This document shows, piece after piece, positions 7,453-15,070 of a DNA stretch of 33,206 nt. The position numbers were made by a program, and so were the translations under genes. The stretch lies in assembly GCF_001418325.1 (NCBI RefSeq), contig NZ_LIPN01000359.1, forward strand, positions 1 through 33,206. The letters run 5' to 3'. This DNA is from Streptomyces atriruber (GTDB taxonomy: Bacteria; Actinomycetota; Actinomycetes; Streptomycetales; Streptomycetaceae). Positions within the stretch are counted from its first letter, which is position 1. Every line of letters begins with the position of its first letter. Under the pieces are notes generated by a model. It had not been told where the DNA came from, did not search any database, and saw nothing but the letters and a program-made list of their open reading frames with translations.

Positions 7453-8955
7453 CTAGGCTCCTGGTGGCATGCCTCCTTCGACGACGGTTCCCGGCTTCGG
7501 CACGTCCAGGTCCGTGAGGTAGCGCATGATCGTGTCCCGTTCGGCGCCGCCGTTGAAGATCTTCACCGCGTGGCCCCAGCCCTTCACCTCGACGAGCGCC
7601 GCCCGGTCCCCGAGCCGCCGCTGCACCGAGCGCGCCCAGGCCAACGGGGTCGCGTTGTCATGGCGGGCGCCGATCAGGAGCAGTGGCGTGTCCGTCCTGA
7701 CCGGCTCCGTCGCCGCGGCCCCGGGGGCGGGCAGGCCCTGGCAGAGGTCGGCGTACGAGACGGTGTTCGGGGAGTAGCCGAAGCGGGGCGCCGCCGCGCG
7801 GGCGGCACGCTGGTCGGCGAGGTGGGTGGCGGCGTCCGGGGCTCGCAGGTTCAGGTCGGCACAGACGGACAGGTCGGCGCCGGGCAGCGTCTTCTCGTCC
7901 GCCGGGACGTCGCCGTCGTCGGTCTCCCAGGGCCGCCCCGTGTCCAGGGCGTCCAGGTACTGGGCCACGGCCGGCCAGGACGGGGTGAGGAGCATCGCGT
8001 CGATCGTGCCGTTGAGCTCCGCGAGCGGCACGTCCTTGCCGCCGTTGCGCAGCTTCCCCGCGGCGGCCCGCTCGGCGAGGCCCTCGTACACCCGCCAGGC
8101 GTCCCGCTCCCCCAGCTCGCAGTCCCGGGTCCGCTCGCACCACCGGGCGAACTCGCCGAAGGCTCCCTCCAGCGCCTTCGCCCCGGTGACGCCGAAGGCG
8201 CGGCGGCCGATCGCGGGGTCCATGACGCCGTCGAGCACGGCGGCCCGCACCCGGTCGCCGTGCGCCGCGGCATAGCGCTGGCCGTAGACCGTGCCGTACG
8301 AGTGTCCGTAGAGGGAGATCCGGTCCTCGCCGAGCGCTGCGCGGATGACGTCCATGTCGCGGCTGACGCTGTCCGCGTCGGTGTGCTCGGCCACCGGCCC
8401 GGACGTACGGGCACATCCGGCGGCCAGGGCGGTGGCGCGCTTCTTCAGCCGTCCGAAGCCCTCGGGCGTCGTGGCGGGCCGCTTGTCCTTGATCATCTCG
8501 GCCAGTGGTCCCGCCGGGCACTGGACGGGACTGCTGAGTCCGGTGCCGCGCGGGTCGAAGCCGACGATGTCGAAGCGGCGTTCGGCACCGCCCCACTCCT
8601 TGGTCTGCGCGACGTTCTGGACGCCGGAGTTGCCGGGCCCGCCGGGCAGGAACATCAGGGTGCCGATGCGCTCGCCGGGCCGGGTCGCCTCGCGCCGCAC
8701 CACCGCGACGTCGAGCCGCTCGCCGTCCGGTGCCGACCAGTCGACCGGCACGTGCACGGTGCCGCACTCGGCACCCTTGGGCGCGCCCTTGGCGGCGTCG
8801 GCAGGGCAGGGCTTCCAGGTGATGCGCTGGGGCCGCTCGGTGGCACGCTTCCCGGTGGTCCCGCTCCCCCGCTCCCCCGCTGTGCAGGCGGCAAGCGAGA
8901 GCAGGGCGGCGCCCGCCGTCACGGCCGCCAGCGCCGCTCGCGCACGTGCCGCCAT
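7453..8955 (-). CDS. Secreted TAP-like alpha/beta hydrolase, lipoprotein
   Basis: A 500-residue exported serine hydrolase of the tripeptidyl-aminopeptidase/SlpD-SlpE type known from Streptomyces, expected to release tripeptides or esterified groups outside the cell. The N-terminus has an Arg-containing signal peptide ending in the lipobox LAAC, so the mature protein is probably lipid-anchored. The alpha/beta hydrolase core follows: LMFLPGGPGNSG (oxyanion loop), VGFDPRGTGLSSPVQC, the nucleophile elbow YGHSYGTVYGQRYAAAH, and C-terminal TPLLLIGARHDNATPLAWA (Asp) with GWGHAV (His). Family-typical cysteines are present. ATG 8955 overlaps the stop codon of the upstream lipoprotein gene by one base (TGATG), implying translational coupling. 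The frame extends upstream to 9123 but that part only shadows the lipoprotein gene. C-terminus ends PGTVVEGGMPPGA. Confidence 0.88.
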   Translation of the reverse strand: MAARARAALAAVTAGAALLSLAACTAGERGSGTTGKRATERPQRITWKPCPADAAKGAPKGAECGTVHVPVDWSAPDGERLDVAVVRREATRPGERIGTLMFLPGGPGNSGVQNVAQTKEWGGAERRFDIVGFDPRGTGLSSPVQCPAGPLAEMIKDKRPATTPEGFGRLKKRATALAAGCARTSGPVAEHTDADSVSRDMDVIRAALGEDRISLYGHSYGTVYGQRYAAAHGDRVRAAVLDGVMDPAIGRRAFGVTGAKALEGAFGEFARWCERTRDCELGERDAWRVYEGLAERAAAGKLRNGGKDVPLAELNGTIDAMLLTPSWPAVAQYLDALDTGRPWETDDGDVPADEKTLPGADLSVCADLNLRAPDAATHLADQRAARAAAPRFGYSPNTVSYADLCQGLPAPGAAATEPVRTDTPLLLIGARHDNATPLAWARSVQRRLGDRAALVEVKGWGHAVKIFNGGAERDTIMRYLTDLDVPKPGTVVEGGMPPGA

Positions 8956-9425
8956 CAGCCCCTGGCCTTCATCGCGACGTCCTTGTCCTGCCAGGCGTAG
9001 AGCGCACCGTCGACCCGGGCGCCCGACCAGGTGCCGCAGTTCGTGTCGGCCTTCGCCGCGAGGTCCGAGGGGAACCAGTCGGCCTTCAGACGGGGCTCGC
9101 CCTGCGGCTTTCCCTTGGTGCACTGGGCGGGGAACTTCCCGTCGGGGGTCGTGAACTTGATGATGCGGTCGTCGCCGGTGGTCGACATGACGTACTTGAT
9201 GTCGCTCGCGTCGTCGGGCAGCCAGCGCGGCACGGACTTCCTGTCCTTCTTCGCCGCGGCGCCGTCCTGGTAGGACGACTTCTCCTGGTGGTCGTCGAAG
9301 GGGTTGCTGGAGCCGCTGCCGCAGGCGGTCAGGGCCGCGGCGAGGGCGGCGGCACCGAGCGCGCAGAGCGTCGTGCGGGCCGCGCGGGGGCGGCGGGGGT
9401 TCGGGCGGTGCGTGGTACGAGGCAT
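8955..9425 (-). CDS. Small lipoprotein of unknown function
   Basis: A 156-residue exported protein. The signal peptide has an Arg-rich N-region and a hydrophobic stretch LCALGAAALAAALTAC ending in a lipobox, followed by a Gly/Ser linker (GSGSSNPFDD). The mature part has two conserved-looking cysteines (QCTKG and NCGTW) that could form a disulfide, and Trp-rich patches (RWLPDD, DWFPSD, YAWQDKD). I cannot name a domain. It is the first gene of a two-gene unit with the TAP-like hydrolase, whose start overlaps its stop; this suggests the lipoprotein acts with, anchors or chaperones the hydrolase at the cell surface, which is inference. ATG 9425 follows AAGGAGA, a good ribosome site. Confidence 0.78.
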   Translation of the reverse strand: MPRTTHRPNPRRPRAARTTLCALGAAALAAALTACGSGSSNPFDDHQEKSSYQDGAAAKKDRKSVPRWLPDDASDIKYVMSTTGDDRIIKFTTPDGKFPAQCTKGKPQGEPRLKADWFPSDLAAKADTNCGTWSGARVDGALYAWQDKDVAMKARG

Positions 9426-9582
9426 GGGGGTCGCGCTCTCCTTGGCGTCAGGGCCCGCTTCCGCGGAGCCGGAGTGTCTGCCTCCACGCTCGCCGCCCCG
9501 CCCCCTCGCCCGCCTCGGCCCTTCGGTGGATCGCGCGGGCCCCGGTCAGGCTTTCGGCTGATCCACGGCATGCGACCTGATG

Positions 9583-9599
9583 CGTACATTCGGTACGTG
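9583..9599 (+). promoter_or_regulatory. Palindrome and -10-like box at the histidine-kinase start
   Basis: CGTAC (9583-9587), ATTCG, GTACG (9593-9597) is a perfect 5-bp inverted repeat overlapping the proposed GTG start. TACATT (9585-9590) inside it lies six bases before GTG 9597, the layout of a leaderless actinobacterial promoter. No Shine-Dalgarno site precedes this start. The palindrome may also be a regulator site. Inference. Confidence 0.3.
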
Positions 9600-10817
9600 G
9601 ATGATCACCGCTCACGACTCGGCGCGACGCGCACCGGGCCAGGACCCCGCCCCGGCGGACCCGGCACCGGCACCCGAACCCGCACCGGCCCCCGTCCCGG
9701 CCCGGCCCGGGTGCTGCTGTTCGCCGTCCCCGCGGTGTTCCTGTGGCTGCTCGACCTGGTGTCGAGCGAGCCCGACGGCTCCTGGCTGCCCCTGGTCTCC
9801 GGGCCGCTGGCCGTCGCCGTGCTGCTCGTGCGGGGCGGTCCCCGCATCGAGGTGCGGGCGGCCGCCGCCGCACTGGCCTCCGGCGGGCTCACGCTCGGCC
9901 TGGCGCTCGGCCGTGTCCAGGTGGGCAGCTGGGGGCTCCTGGAGTCCTTCGCGCTGCTCGCCCTCCTCACGGTCACCACGCGTACGGCGCGGCTGCCCGC
10001 CGGGTACGTCCTGTGTGCGCTGCTCGCGCTCGCCGTCGCGACCGCGCCCGTACGGACCGGCTTCCAGTCCGATGCCGAGACCTTCGCGTTCATCCTCACC
10101 GTCGCGGCGGGCGGCGCGCTCGCGCTCGGCGGCTACCTACGGTCCCTGGACGGCAGGCGGGCGCTCGCGGTGAGCGCGACGCAGGAGGAGGAGCGCCGCC
10201 GCATCGCCCGCGACCTGCACGACTTCGTCGCCCACCACGTGACCGGGATCGTCGTCCAGGCGCAGGCGGCGCGCGCCATCCGCGAGACCTCTCCCGAGCA
10301 GCTCGAACCGTTGCTCGCCGGGATCGAGAAGGCGGGCACCGAGACCCTGGAGTCGATGCGGCGCCTGGTGCACGTCCTGCGCGCGGAGCCCGGCGCCACG
10401 ACCCGGCCCGCCGACCTGCTGACCGAACTGGCCGCGCTGGTTGCGGCCCACGGCGACGCCGCGACCTTGGAGATCACGGCGCCGGTCCGCGCCGCCGCGC
10501 TCGCGCCCGAGGTCGAGACGTCCGTGCACCGCGTCGTCCAGGAGGCGCTCACCAACGTCACGCGACACGCACCCGGCGCCGACGGCATCCGGGTGCGTGT
10601 GGCGGTGGACGAGGGGCAGCTGGTCGTCGAGGTCTCCAACGGCCCGTCCCCCCACGGCCGCGCCACGGACAGGACGCCGCCGGGCGGGCGTGGCGGCCTC
10701 GGTCTGATCGGCCTGCGTGAGCGAGTCTCGGCGCTCGGCGGCGGCCTGGAAGCGGGGCCGCTGCCGGGCGGCGGCTGGCGGCTGCGCGCCACGCTGCCCG
10801 CTGGGCCTGCCGGTTGA
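9597..10817 (+). CDS. Sensor histidine kinase, NarL/DesK-type (HisKA_3)
   Basis: Membrane-bound sensor kinase of about 406 residues. After a Gly/Pro/Arg/Thr-rich low-complexity N-terminus come about five to six hydrophobic segments (LLFAVPAVFLWLLDLV through FILTVAAGGALALGGYL) with short loops and no large extracellular domain. The dimerisation/phosphoacceptor domain follows with EEERRRIARDLHDFVAHHV (His208 in GTG numbering), then a HATPase with VVQEALTNVTRHA (N box) and GLGLIGLRERVSALGG (G2 box). The start is uncertain: GTG 9597 has a -10-like box just upstream, ATG 9570 is the alternative, and the longer frame from 8946 shadows the opposite-strand genes. It pairs with the response regulator 510 bases downstream. 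The C-terminus RLRATLPAGPAG is family-like, so the antisense gene overlapping its last 260 bases does not disrupt it. Confidence 0.88.
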   Translation: MDDHRSRLGATRTGPGPRPGGPGTGTRTRTGPRPGPARVLLFAVPAVFLWLLDLVSSEPDGSWLPLVSGPLAVAVLLVRGGPRIEVRAAAAALASGGLTLGLALGRVQVGSWGLLESFALLALLTVTTRTARLPAGYVLCALLALAVATAPVRTGFQSDAETFAFILTVAAGGALALGGYLRSLDGRRALAVSATQEEERRRIARDLHDFVAHHVTGIVVQAQAARAIRETSPEQLEPLLAGIEKAGTETLESMRRLVHVLRAEPGATTRPADLLTELAALVAAHGDAATLEITAPVRAAALAPEVETSVHRVVQEALTNVTRHAPGADGIRVRVAVDEGQLVVEVSNGPSPHGRATDRTPPGGRGGLGLIGLRERVSALGGGLEAGPLPGGGWRLRATLPAGPAG

Positions 10818-11124
10818 ACATCACGCTGTGCGGCACGGGCGCCCCGAAGTCCCGCGCGGTGCCTGGCGGGAGCGGGGGCCCGAGGATCTCCTCGCAGCCG
10901 TGGTCTCCGAAGACGGTGGCTGTGGTGTCCGTGCCGTTGTCCACGTGCGCGGCGCCGGAGACCAGCAGGTAGCACTCGCCGTTCACCGGGTTGTCGGTAC
11001 TGAAGTCGTCGCCGTTGACATGGACGTAGTGCAGGGTGCCGTTGGCGGCGCTCGCGGAGGTCGGCAGGGCCGTGACGAGGGCGAGGGCGCCGAGGACGGC
11101 GACGACGGTGCGGTGCGGGCGCAC
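10558..11124 (-). CDS. Small secreted protein with run-on C-terminus, antisense to the kinase gene
   Basis: Starting at GTG 11124 (GGGAG eight bases upstream) the product has a clear signal peptide, VRPHRTVVAVLGALALVTALPTSASA, then a compact domain (ANGTLHYVHVNGDDFSTDNPVNGECYLLVSG through TATVFGDHGCEEILGP and PHSVMFN) with two cysteines likely to pair. From memory, Streptomyces encodes short exported proteins of about 90-100 residues that end near this point. Here the frame stays open for about 85 further residues of Arg/Pro/Ala-rich sequence that is simply the complement of the kinase 3' end, stopping at 10558 (188 residues). Either the original stop was lost or the tail is real. The signal peptide and core are convincing; the tail is doubtful. 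Confidence 0.6.
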   Translation of the reverse strand: MRPHRTVVAVLGALALVTALPTSASAANGTLHYVHVNGDDFSTDNPVNGECYLLVSGAAHVDNGTDTTATVFGDHGCEEILGPPLPPGTARDFGAPVPHSVMFNRQAQRAAWRAAASRRPAAAPLPGRRRAPRLAHAGRSDRGRHARPAASCPWRGRGGTGRWRPRRPAAPRPPPHAPGCRRRRVRVA

Positions 11125-11314
11125 GAAGGTCTCCCTTGGGCTCGGCGGGCGCCCGGCCGACGGTGGGGCACCAGGCGGACGGCCGCCCGCCAGGGAGCAC
11201 GCCACCGGTCACGGCCCCCGTGCCGGAGCCGCCCGAGGCGCTCGGTGGTGATCACGGGGGCGCGTGGAAGTGCCTTGTCAGGGGCCGTGCGCGCAGGCAC
11301 GCCCCGGGCCGTCC

Positions 11315-11330
11315 TAGTCTTCTCCTCGTG
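11315..11330 (+). promoter_or_regulatory. -10-like box for a leaderless response-regulator transcript
   Basis: TAGTCT at 11315-11320 lies seven bases before GTG 11328, with no ribosome-binding sequence between. This is the usual geometry for leaderless transcripts in actinobacteria. A downstream ATG at 11337 has GGAAG too close to act well. Inference. Confidence 0.3.
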
Positions 11331-12032
11331 GAAGAAATGCCGCAGAACCACCGCCCCGCGAGCCAGGTGCGCGTCCTCGTCGCCGACGACCAGGAAATGG
11401 TGCGGACGGGATTCCGGTTGATCCTGTCCGCGCAGCCGGGCATCGAGGTGGTCGGCGAGGCGGGCGACGGCGCCGAGTGCGTCGAGCTCGCCCGGCGGCT
11501 GCGGCCCGACGTGTGTCTCGTCGACGTCCGGATGCCGAAGCTGAACGGTCTCGAGGTGACCCGGCTGCTCGCCGGTCCCGGTGTCGCCGAGCCGCTGCAC
11601 GTCGTGGTCGTGACCACCTTCGACCAGGACGACTATCTGGACGACGCGCTGCGCGGCGGCGCGGTCGGGTTCCTGCTCAAGGACGCCGGGCCCGGACTGC
11701 TCGTGGAGGCGGTGCGCGCCGCCGCCCGTGGCGACGCGCTGGTGTCCCCCGCCGTCACGCTGCGGCTCCTGGAACGCATGGCGGACCGGCACGGCCCGCA
11801 CTGCGGCGCGGCGGCCGTCGGGCCCGCGCCCGAGGTGCTCTCGGAGCGCGAACTCGACGTGGCGCGGCGCGTCGCGCGGGGCCGGACCAATCAGGAGATC
11901 GCCGAGGAGCTGTGGATCTCCGTGGCGACCGTCAAGACCCATCTGGCCAACATCCAGGCGAAGCTGGTCGTGCGCAACCGTGTCGAGATCGCCGCGTGGG
12001 CCTGGGAGTCGGGCCAGGTCGGAGGGCGCTGA
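11328..12032 (+). CDS. NarL/LuxR-type response regulator
   Basis: A 234-residue DNA-binding response regulator, the partner of the upstream kinase. The receiver domain shows VRVLVADDQEMVRTGF with the acidic pair, the phosphoacceptor in VCLVDVRMP (Asp66 in GTG numbering), the switch Thr in VVTTFDQDDYL and the conserved Lys in FLLKDAGPG. The C-terminal LuxR-type helix-turn-helix has LSERELDVARRVARGRTNQEIAEELWISVATVKTHLANI. Start chosen at GTG 11328; ATG 11337 is possible and gives 231 residues. It ends just before a bidirectional hairpin facing the sugar operon. The target genes are unknown; nearby candidates are the secreted protein at 11124 and the lipoprotein-hydrolase unit, by proximity only. 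Confidence 0.9.
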   Translation: MEEMPQNHRPASQVRVLVADDQEMVRTGFRLILSAQPGIEVVGEAGDGAECVELARRLRPDVCLVDVRMPKLNGLEVTRLLAGPGVAEPLHVVVVTTFDQDDYLDDALRGGAVGFLLKDAGPGLLVEAVRAAARGDALVSPAVTLRLLERMADRHGPHCGAAAVGPAPEVLSERELDVARRVARGRTNQEIAEELWISVATVKTHLANIQAKLVVRNRVEIAAWAWESGQVGGR

Positions 12033-12036
12033 CCAC

Positions 12037-12066
12037 CGGCCGGGTGACCGGGTGACCGCCCGGCCG
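12037..12066. terminator. Hairpin between response regulator and sugar operon
   Basis: CGGCCGGG (12037-12044) pairs perfectly with CCCGGCCG (12059-12066) across a 14-base loop that contains a repeated GTGACCG. It lies between two convergent stop codons (12032 and 12078), so it could serve both transcripts. Confidence 0.55.
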
Positions 12067-12077
12067 ACCGGCCCCCC

Positions 12078-13097
12078 TCAGTCGACCGGCACCGCCACCG
12101 GCACGCCGCCGCGTGCCGACGCGTACCCGGCCGCCACGACACGCAGGGTGCGCAGCCCGCCCGCACCGTCGGCGACGTCCATGCCGTCCTCGCCGGGACC
12201 GTGCAGGAAGGCCCGCAGCATCCGCTCGTCCAGATCGACGCCGAACGGCAACTCCATTCCCTGCCCCCGGCGTTCACTGAATCCGTGCACCTTCTGGTCG
12301 AAGGCGTCCATCTCCAGGGTGGCCCGCTCGCCGACGACGGTGAGTTCCAGGCCGCCCCACGAGTGGTGGGAGCGGGGGTGCGACCAACTGCAGTCGATGG
12401 TGGCGACGGTGCCGTTGGAGTAGGTCACGCTGACCAGGCCGCTGGTCTCGGCGGCGACCTCGTCGGCGTACAGGAGGTTGTTGGTCTGCGCGTACACCTC
12501 GACGGGCGCGGCCTCTCCGAAGAGGTCGTCGAGGAGGTCGGCGATGTGCACGGTGTGGTCCATGAGGGCGCCGCCGCCGGAGAGCGCCGGTTCGGCGAAC
12601 CAGCGGCGGTCGCGGGTCGGCATGGTGCCGTTGTTCGCGCCGGACACCGCGAGGACCCGGCCCGTGTCGCCCGAGGCGACGGCCGCCTTCACGGCCGCGT
12701 ACGCCGGGCTGAAGCGCACCGGGTAGGCGACGGCGAGCCGCACGCCCGCCGCGTGGCAGGCGGCGACCATCGCCTCGCCGTCCTCGACCGTGGCCGCCAG
12801 GGGCTTCTCGCAAAGGACGGCCACGCCGTGCGCGGCGGCGCGTTCGACCAGGGGGCGGTGCCGGGCGTTCTCGGAGCAGACGATCACCGCGTCCGGGCCC
12901 CAGGCGAAGGCCTCCTCGTAGGTGTCCGCGTACGCGACCCGCGCCGCGTCGGCGAGCGCGCGGCCCCGCACCTCGCCGGGCGCCGCGAGGTCGGTGTCCG
13001 GATCGCTGCCGAGGACTTCGATGCCGGGCATGCGGGACAGCAGCCGCAGATAGGTCGCCGCGTGGACGTGGGCGAACGACAGGACGGCGACCTTCAT
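12078..13097 (-). CDS. Gfo/Idh/MocA-family oxidoreductase (distal)
   Basis: A 339-residue NAD(P)-dependent dehydrogenase of the glucose-fructose oxidoreductase/inositol dehydrogenase/MocA family. The Rossmann half opens with MKVAVLSFAHVHAATYL, atypical in that the usual GxGxxG loop is replaced by SFAHVHA, a variant also seen in family branches whose N-terminus reads as AHxHxxxY. The catalytic CEKPLA motif (Lys) follows, then the substrate domain with GALMDHTVHIADLLDDLF (His in the active-site position). The last gene of the operon, it starts inside the preceding dehydrogenase (ATGA overlap, 13094-13097) with AGGAG eight or nine bases upstream. Together with its neighbour it probably oxidises the imported sugar, inositol or sugar acid at successive steps. 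Substrate not readable. Confidence 0.88.
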   Translation of the reverse strand: MKVAVLSFAHVHAATYLRLLSRMPGIEVLGSDPDTDLAAPGEVRGRALADAARVAYADTYEEAFAWGPDAVIVCSENARHRPLVERAAAHGVAVLCEKPLAATVEDGEAMVAACHAAGVRLAVAYPVRFSPAYAAVKAAVASGDTGRVLAVSGANNGTMPTRDRRWFAEPALSGGGALMDHTVHIADLLDDLFGEAAPVEVYAQTNNLLYADEVAAETSGLVSVTYSNGTVATIDCSWSHPRSHHSWGGLELTVVGERATLEMDAFDQKVHGFSERRGQGMELPFGVDLDERMLRAFLHGPGEDGMDVADGAGGLRTLRVVAAGYASARGGVPVAVPVD

Positions 13098-14164
13098 CGC
13101 GCTGTCTCCTCGGTCTCGGGGTTCTTGGTGCTCTCGGTGCTCTTGAGGCTCTCGGGGCTTTCGTTGATCTCGATGACGCGGCCGGTGCGGCTGGACTCCA
13201 CCGCGGCCTCGGCAATCCGCACCGCTTCGATGCCGTCGCGGGTGCTCACCCGTGGCACGGGGCCGCCGTCGCGCCAGGAGGCGGCGAACTCGCGGAGTTC
13301 GGTGTGGAAGGGGCTCTCGGTCATGGGGCTGGTCGGGATGGACTCGTTGGCGGCGCGCACGCCCTGCGCGGTGATCCGGAAGCCGGGGACGGCCGTGGAG
13401 TCGTGGGTCAGGAGGCCGCCGGCTCCGGCGACCCGGAACGTGGTGCGGAACTGCTGGTCGGGCAGGCCCCACAGGCCGTTGATGTGGCTGACGGCGCCCG
13501 ATGCGTGGGTGAGGACGGCCGACGCGGTGACGACCTCGGGCGGGGTGCCGGTGGCGTGCTCGACGCCGCGGGTCCGCGCGTGCACGCGGACCACGTCGCC
13601 CGCGATCCACCGGGCGATGTCGATGTCGTGCACCATCAGGTCCATGATGACGCCGCCGGACTGGGCCGGGTCGCCGAACCACGGCGCCCACTGGGGCCTG
13701 GCGCCGCCGCGCGTGAAGCGCAGTACGGCGAGTTCACCGAGGTCACCGCGGGTGACGGCCTGCCGCAGAGCCGCGTACGCCGGGAAGTAGCGCACCACGT
13801 GGGCGGGGTGCAGCCGTACGCCCGCGGCGTCGGCGGCGGCCCCGATCTCCTCGGCGTCGCGGGCGGCGAGGGCGAGGGGCTTCTCGCAGACGACGTGGCG
13901 GCCCGCGGCGACGGCCGCGAGGGCGAGTTCCTTGTGGGTGGGGGTGGGGGTGCAGACGTCGACGGCGCTCACGTCGGCGAGGACGTCGTCGAGGTGGTCG
14001 AAGGACCGGACGTCGTGCCCGCGCTCGGTGTACTCGGCGGCGAGCTTCTCCGCGGAGCCGTCGACGGTGTACACGCTCACCCGGGCGCCGAGCGCCAGCC
14101 AGCCGGGCAGATGGGCACGGGCGATGCCGCCCGCGCCGAGCAGGCCGATGTGAAGCGGTGGCAT
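13094..14164 (-). CDS. Gfo/Idh/MocA-family oxidoreductase (proximal)
   Basis: A 356-residue sugar or inositol dehydrogenase. The classical dinucleotide fold is seen at the start (LHIGLLGAGGIARAHL), then DVCTPTPTHKELAL, the catalytic CEKPLAL with Lys, and the second domain with GGVIMDLMVHDIDIARWIAG, where Asp and His are the usual active-site pair. The C-terminal 20 or so residues (ESPESLKSTESTKNPETEE) are low-complexity, and the DNA there (about 13,110-13,170) repeats CTCTCGG/CTCGGGG-like units, a sign of slippage-prone growth of the tail. It starts 30 bases after the permease gene and overlaps the next dehydrogenase by four bases. It shares the fold but little sequence with that gene, so the two likely handle different intermediates. 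Confidence 0.9.
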   Translation of the reverse strand: MPPLHIGLLGAGGIARAHLPGWLALGARVSVYTVDGSAEKLAAEYTERGHDVRSFDHLDDVLADVSAVDVCTPTPTHKELALAAVAAGRHVVCEKPLALAARDAEEIGAAADAAGVRLHPAHVVRYFPAYAALRQAVTRGDLGELAVLRFTRGGARPQWAPWFGDPAQSGGVIMDLMVHDIDIARWIAGDVVRVHARTRGVEHATGTPPEVVTASAVLTHASGAVSHINGLWGLPDQQFRTTFRVAGAGGLLTHDSTAVPGFRITAQGVRAANESIPTSPMTESPFHTELREFAASWRDGGPVPRVSTRDGIEAVRIAEAAVESSRTGRVIEINESPESLKSTESTKNPETEETAR

Positions 14165-14194
14165 AGGGAACCGCTGCCTTTCCGTGGGGGTGGG

Positions 14195-15070
14195 TCAGCT
14201 CTTGGAGCCGGACAGGGCGACGCTCTGGACGAAGTGCCGCTGGAGGAAGACGTAGACGAGCAGCATCGGCAGGCTCGCGATGAGCGAACCGGCCATCATC
14301 ACCGGGTAGTTGGTCTCGTACTGGCCCTTCAGAGAGGTCAGTCCCGCACTGATCGGCATCTCCTGCGGGTCGGTGTTGACGACGAGCGGCCACAGGAGGT
14401 CGTTCCAGGACCACATGGCGGTGATGACGGCGAGGGCGGCCAGCGCGGGCCGGATCAGCGGCAGCATGACCGACCAGAAGATGCGGAAGGGGCCCGCGCC
14501 GTCGATGCGGGCGGCCTCCTCCAGCTCCTTGGGGAGCGTGAGGAAGAACTGGCGGAGCATGAAGGTGCCGAACGCGCTGAACATGCCGGGCAGGAAGAGC
14601 GCCGGGGTGGAGTTGAGCAGGCCCAGCGACTGGATGATGTCGTACTGCGGCAGGACGAGCAGTGAACTCGGCACCATCAGGACGGACAGGAAGAGCGCGA
14701 ACAGGACGTTGCGGCCGCGGAATTGCATGCGCGCGAAGGCATAGGCGGCGAGCGAGCAGAACACGAGCTGGCCGAGGGTGCGCCCGACGGTGTTGATCAG
14801 GCTGTTGGTGAGCATTTCGCGGAACGGCAGCGCGGTGAAGACCTCGTCGAAACTCGACCAGTTCCAGGTGTCGGGCAGGAACGTGGGCGGCACCCGTGAG
14901 GTCTCGGCGAGGGTCTTGAGCGCGGTGAGCAGCTGCCACAGGAACGGGAAGACCATTACGAGCGCCCCGAGGGAGAGCACCGCGTGGGTGGCCACGGCCC
15001 CGGCGTCGAAGCGTTTCCGGTCGGCGGGGGCGGCCGGTGTGTCAGGCGTGGCGACCGGCGTGTCAGGCAT
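14195..15070 (-). CDS. Carbohydrate ABC transporter permease, MalG type
   Basis: A 291-residue inner-membrane permease, one of two forming the translocation channel of a CUT1-type sugar importer. After a Pro/Thr-rich cytoplasmic N-terminus (MPDTPVATPDTPAAPADRK) there are about six membrane spans. The EAA loop that docks the ATPase reads EEAARIDGAGPFRIFWSVMLPLIRPALA. The C-terminus ends HFVQSVALSGSKS, typical of MalG proteins. It overlaps the preceding MalF-type gene by eight bases (15063-15070). No ATPase gene is in the operon; in Streptomyces such importers commonly share the MsiK ATPase encoded elsewhere (established knowledge), which is the likely case here. Confidence 0.93.
   Translation of the reverse strand: MPDTPVATPDTPAAPADRKRFDAGAVATHAVLSLGALVMVFPFLWQLLTALKTLAETSRVPPTFLPDTWNWSSFDEVFTALPFREMLTNSLINTVGRTLGQLVFCSLAAYAFARMQFRGRNVLFALFLSVLMVPSSLLVLPQYDIIQSLGLLNSTPALFLPGMFSAFGTFMLRQFFLTLPKELEEAARIDGAGPFRIFWSVMLPLIRPALAALAVITAMWSWNDLLWPLVVNTDPQEMPISAGLTSLKGQYETNYPVMMAGSLIASLPMLLVYVFLQRHFVQSVALSGSKS

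Noticed and set aside
8946..9596. Upstream extension of the histidine kinase frame
   Set aside because: It complements the opposite-strand lipoprotein and hydrolase genes; the kinase motifs begin only after 9597.
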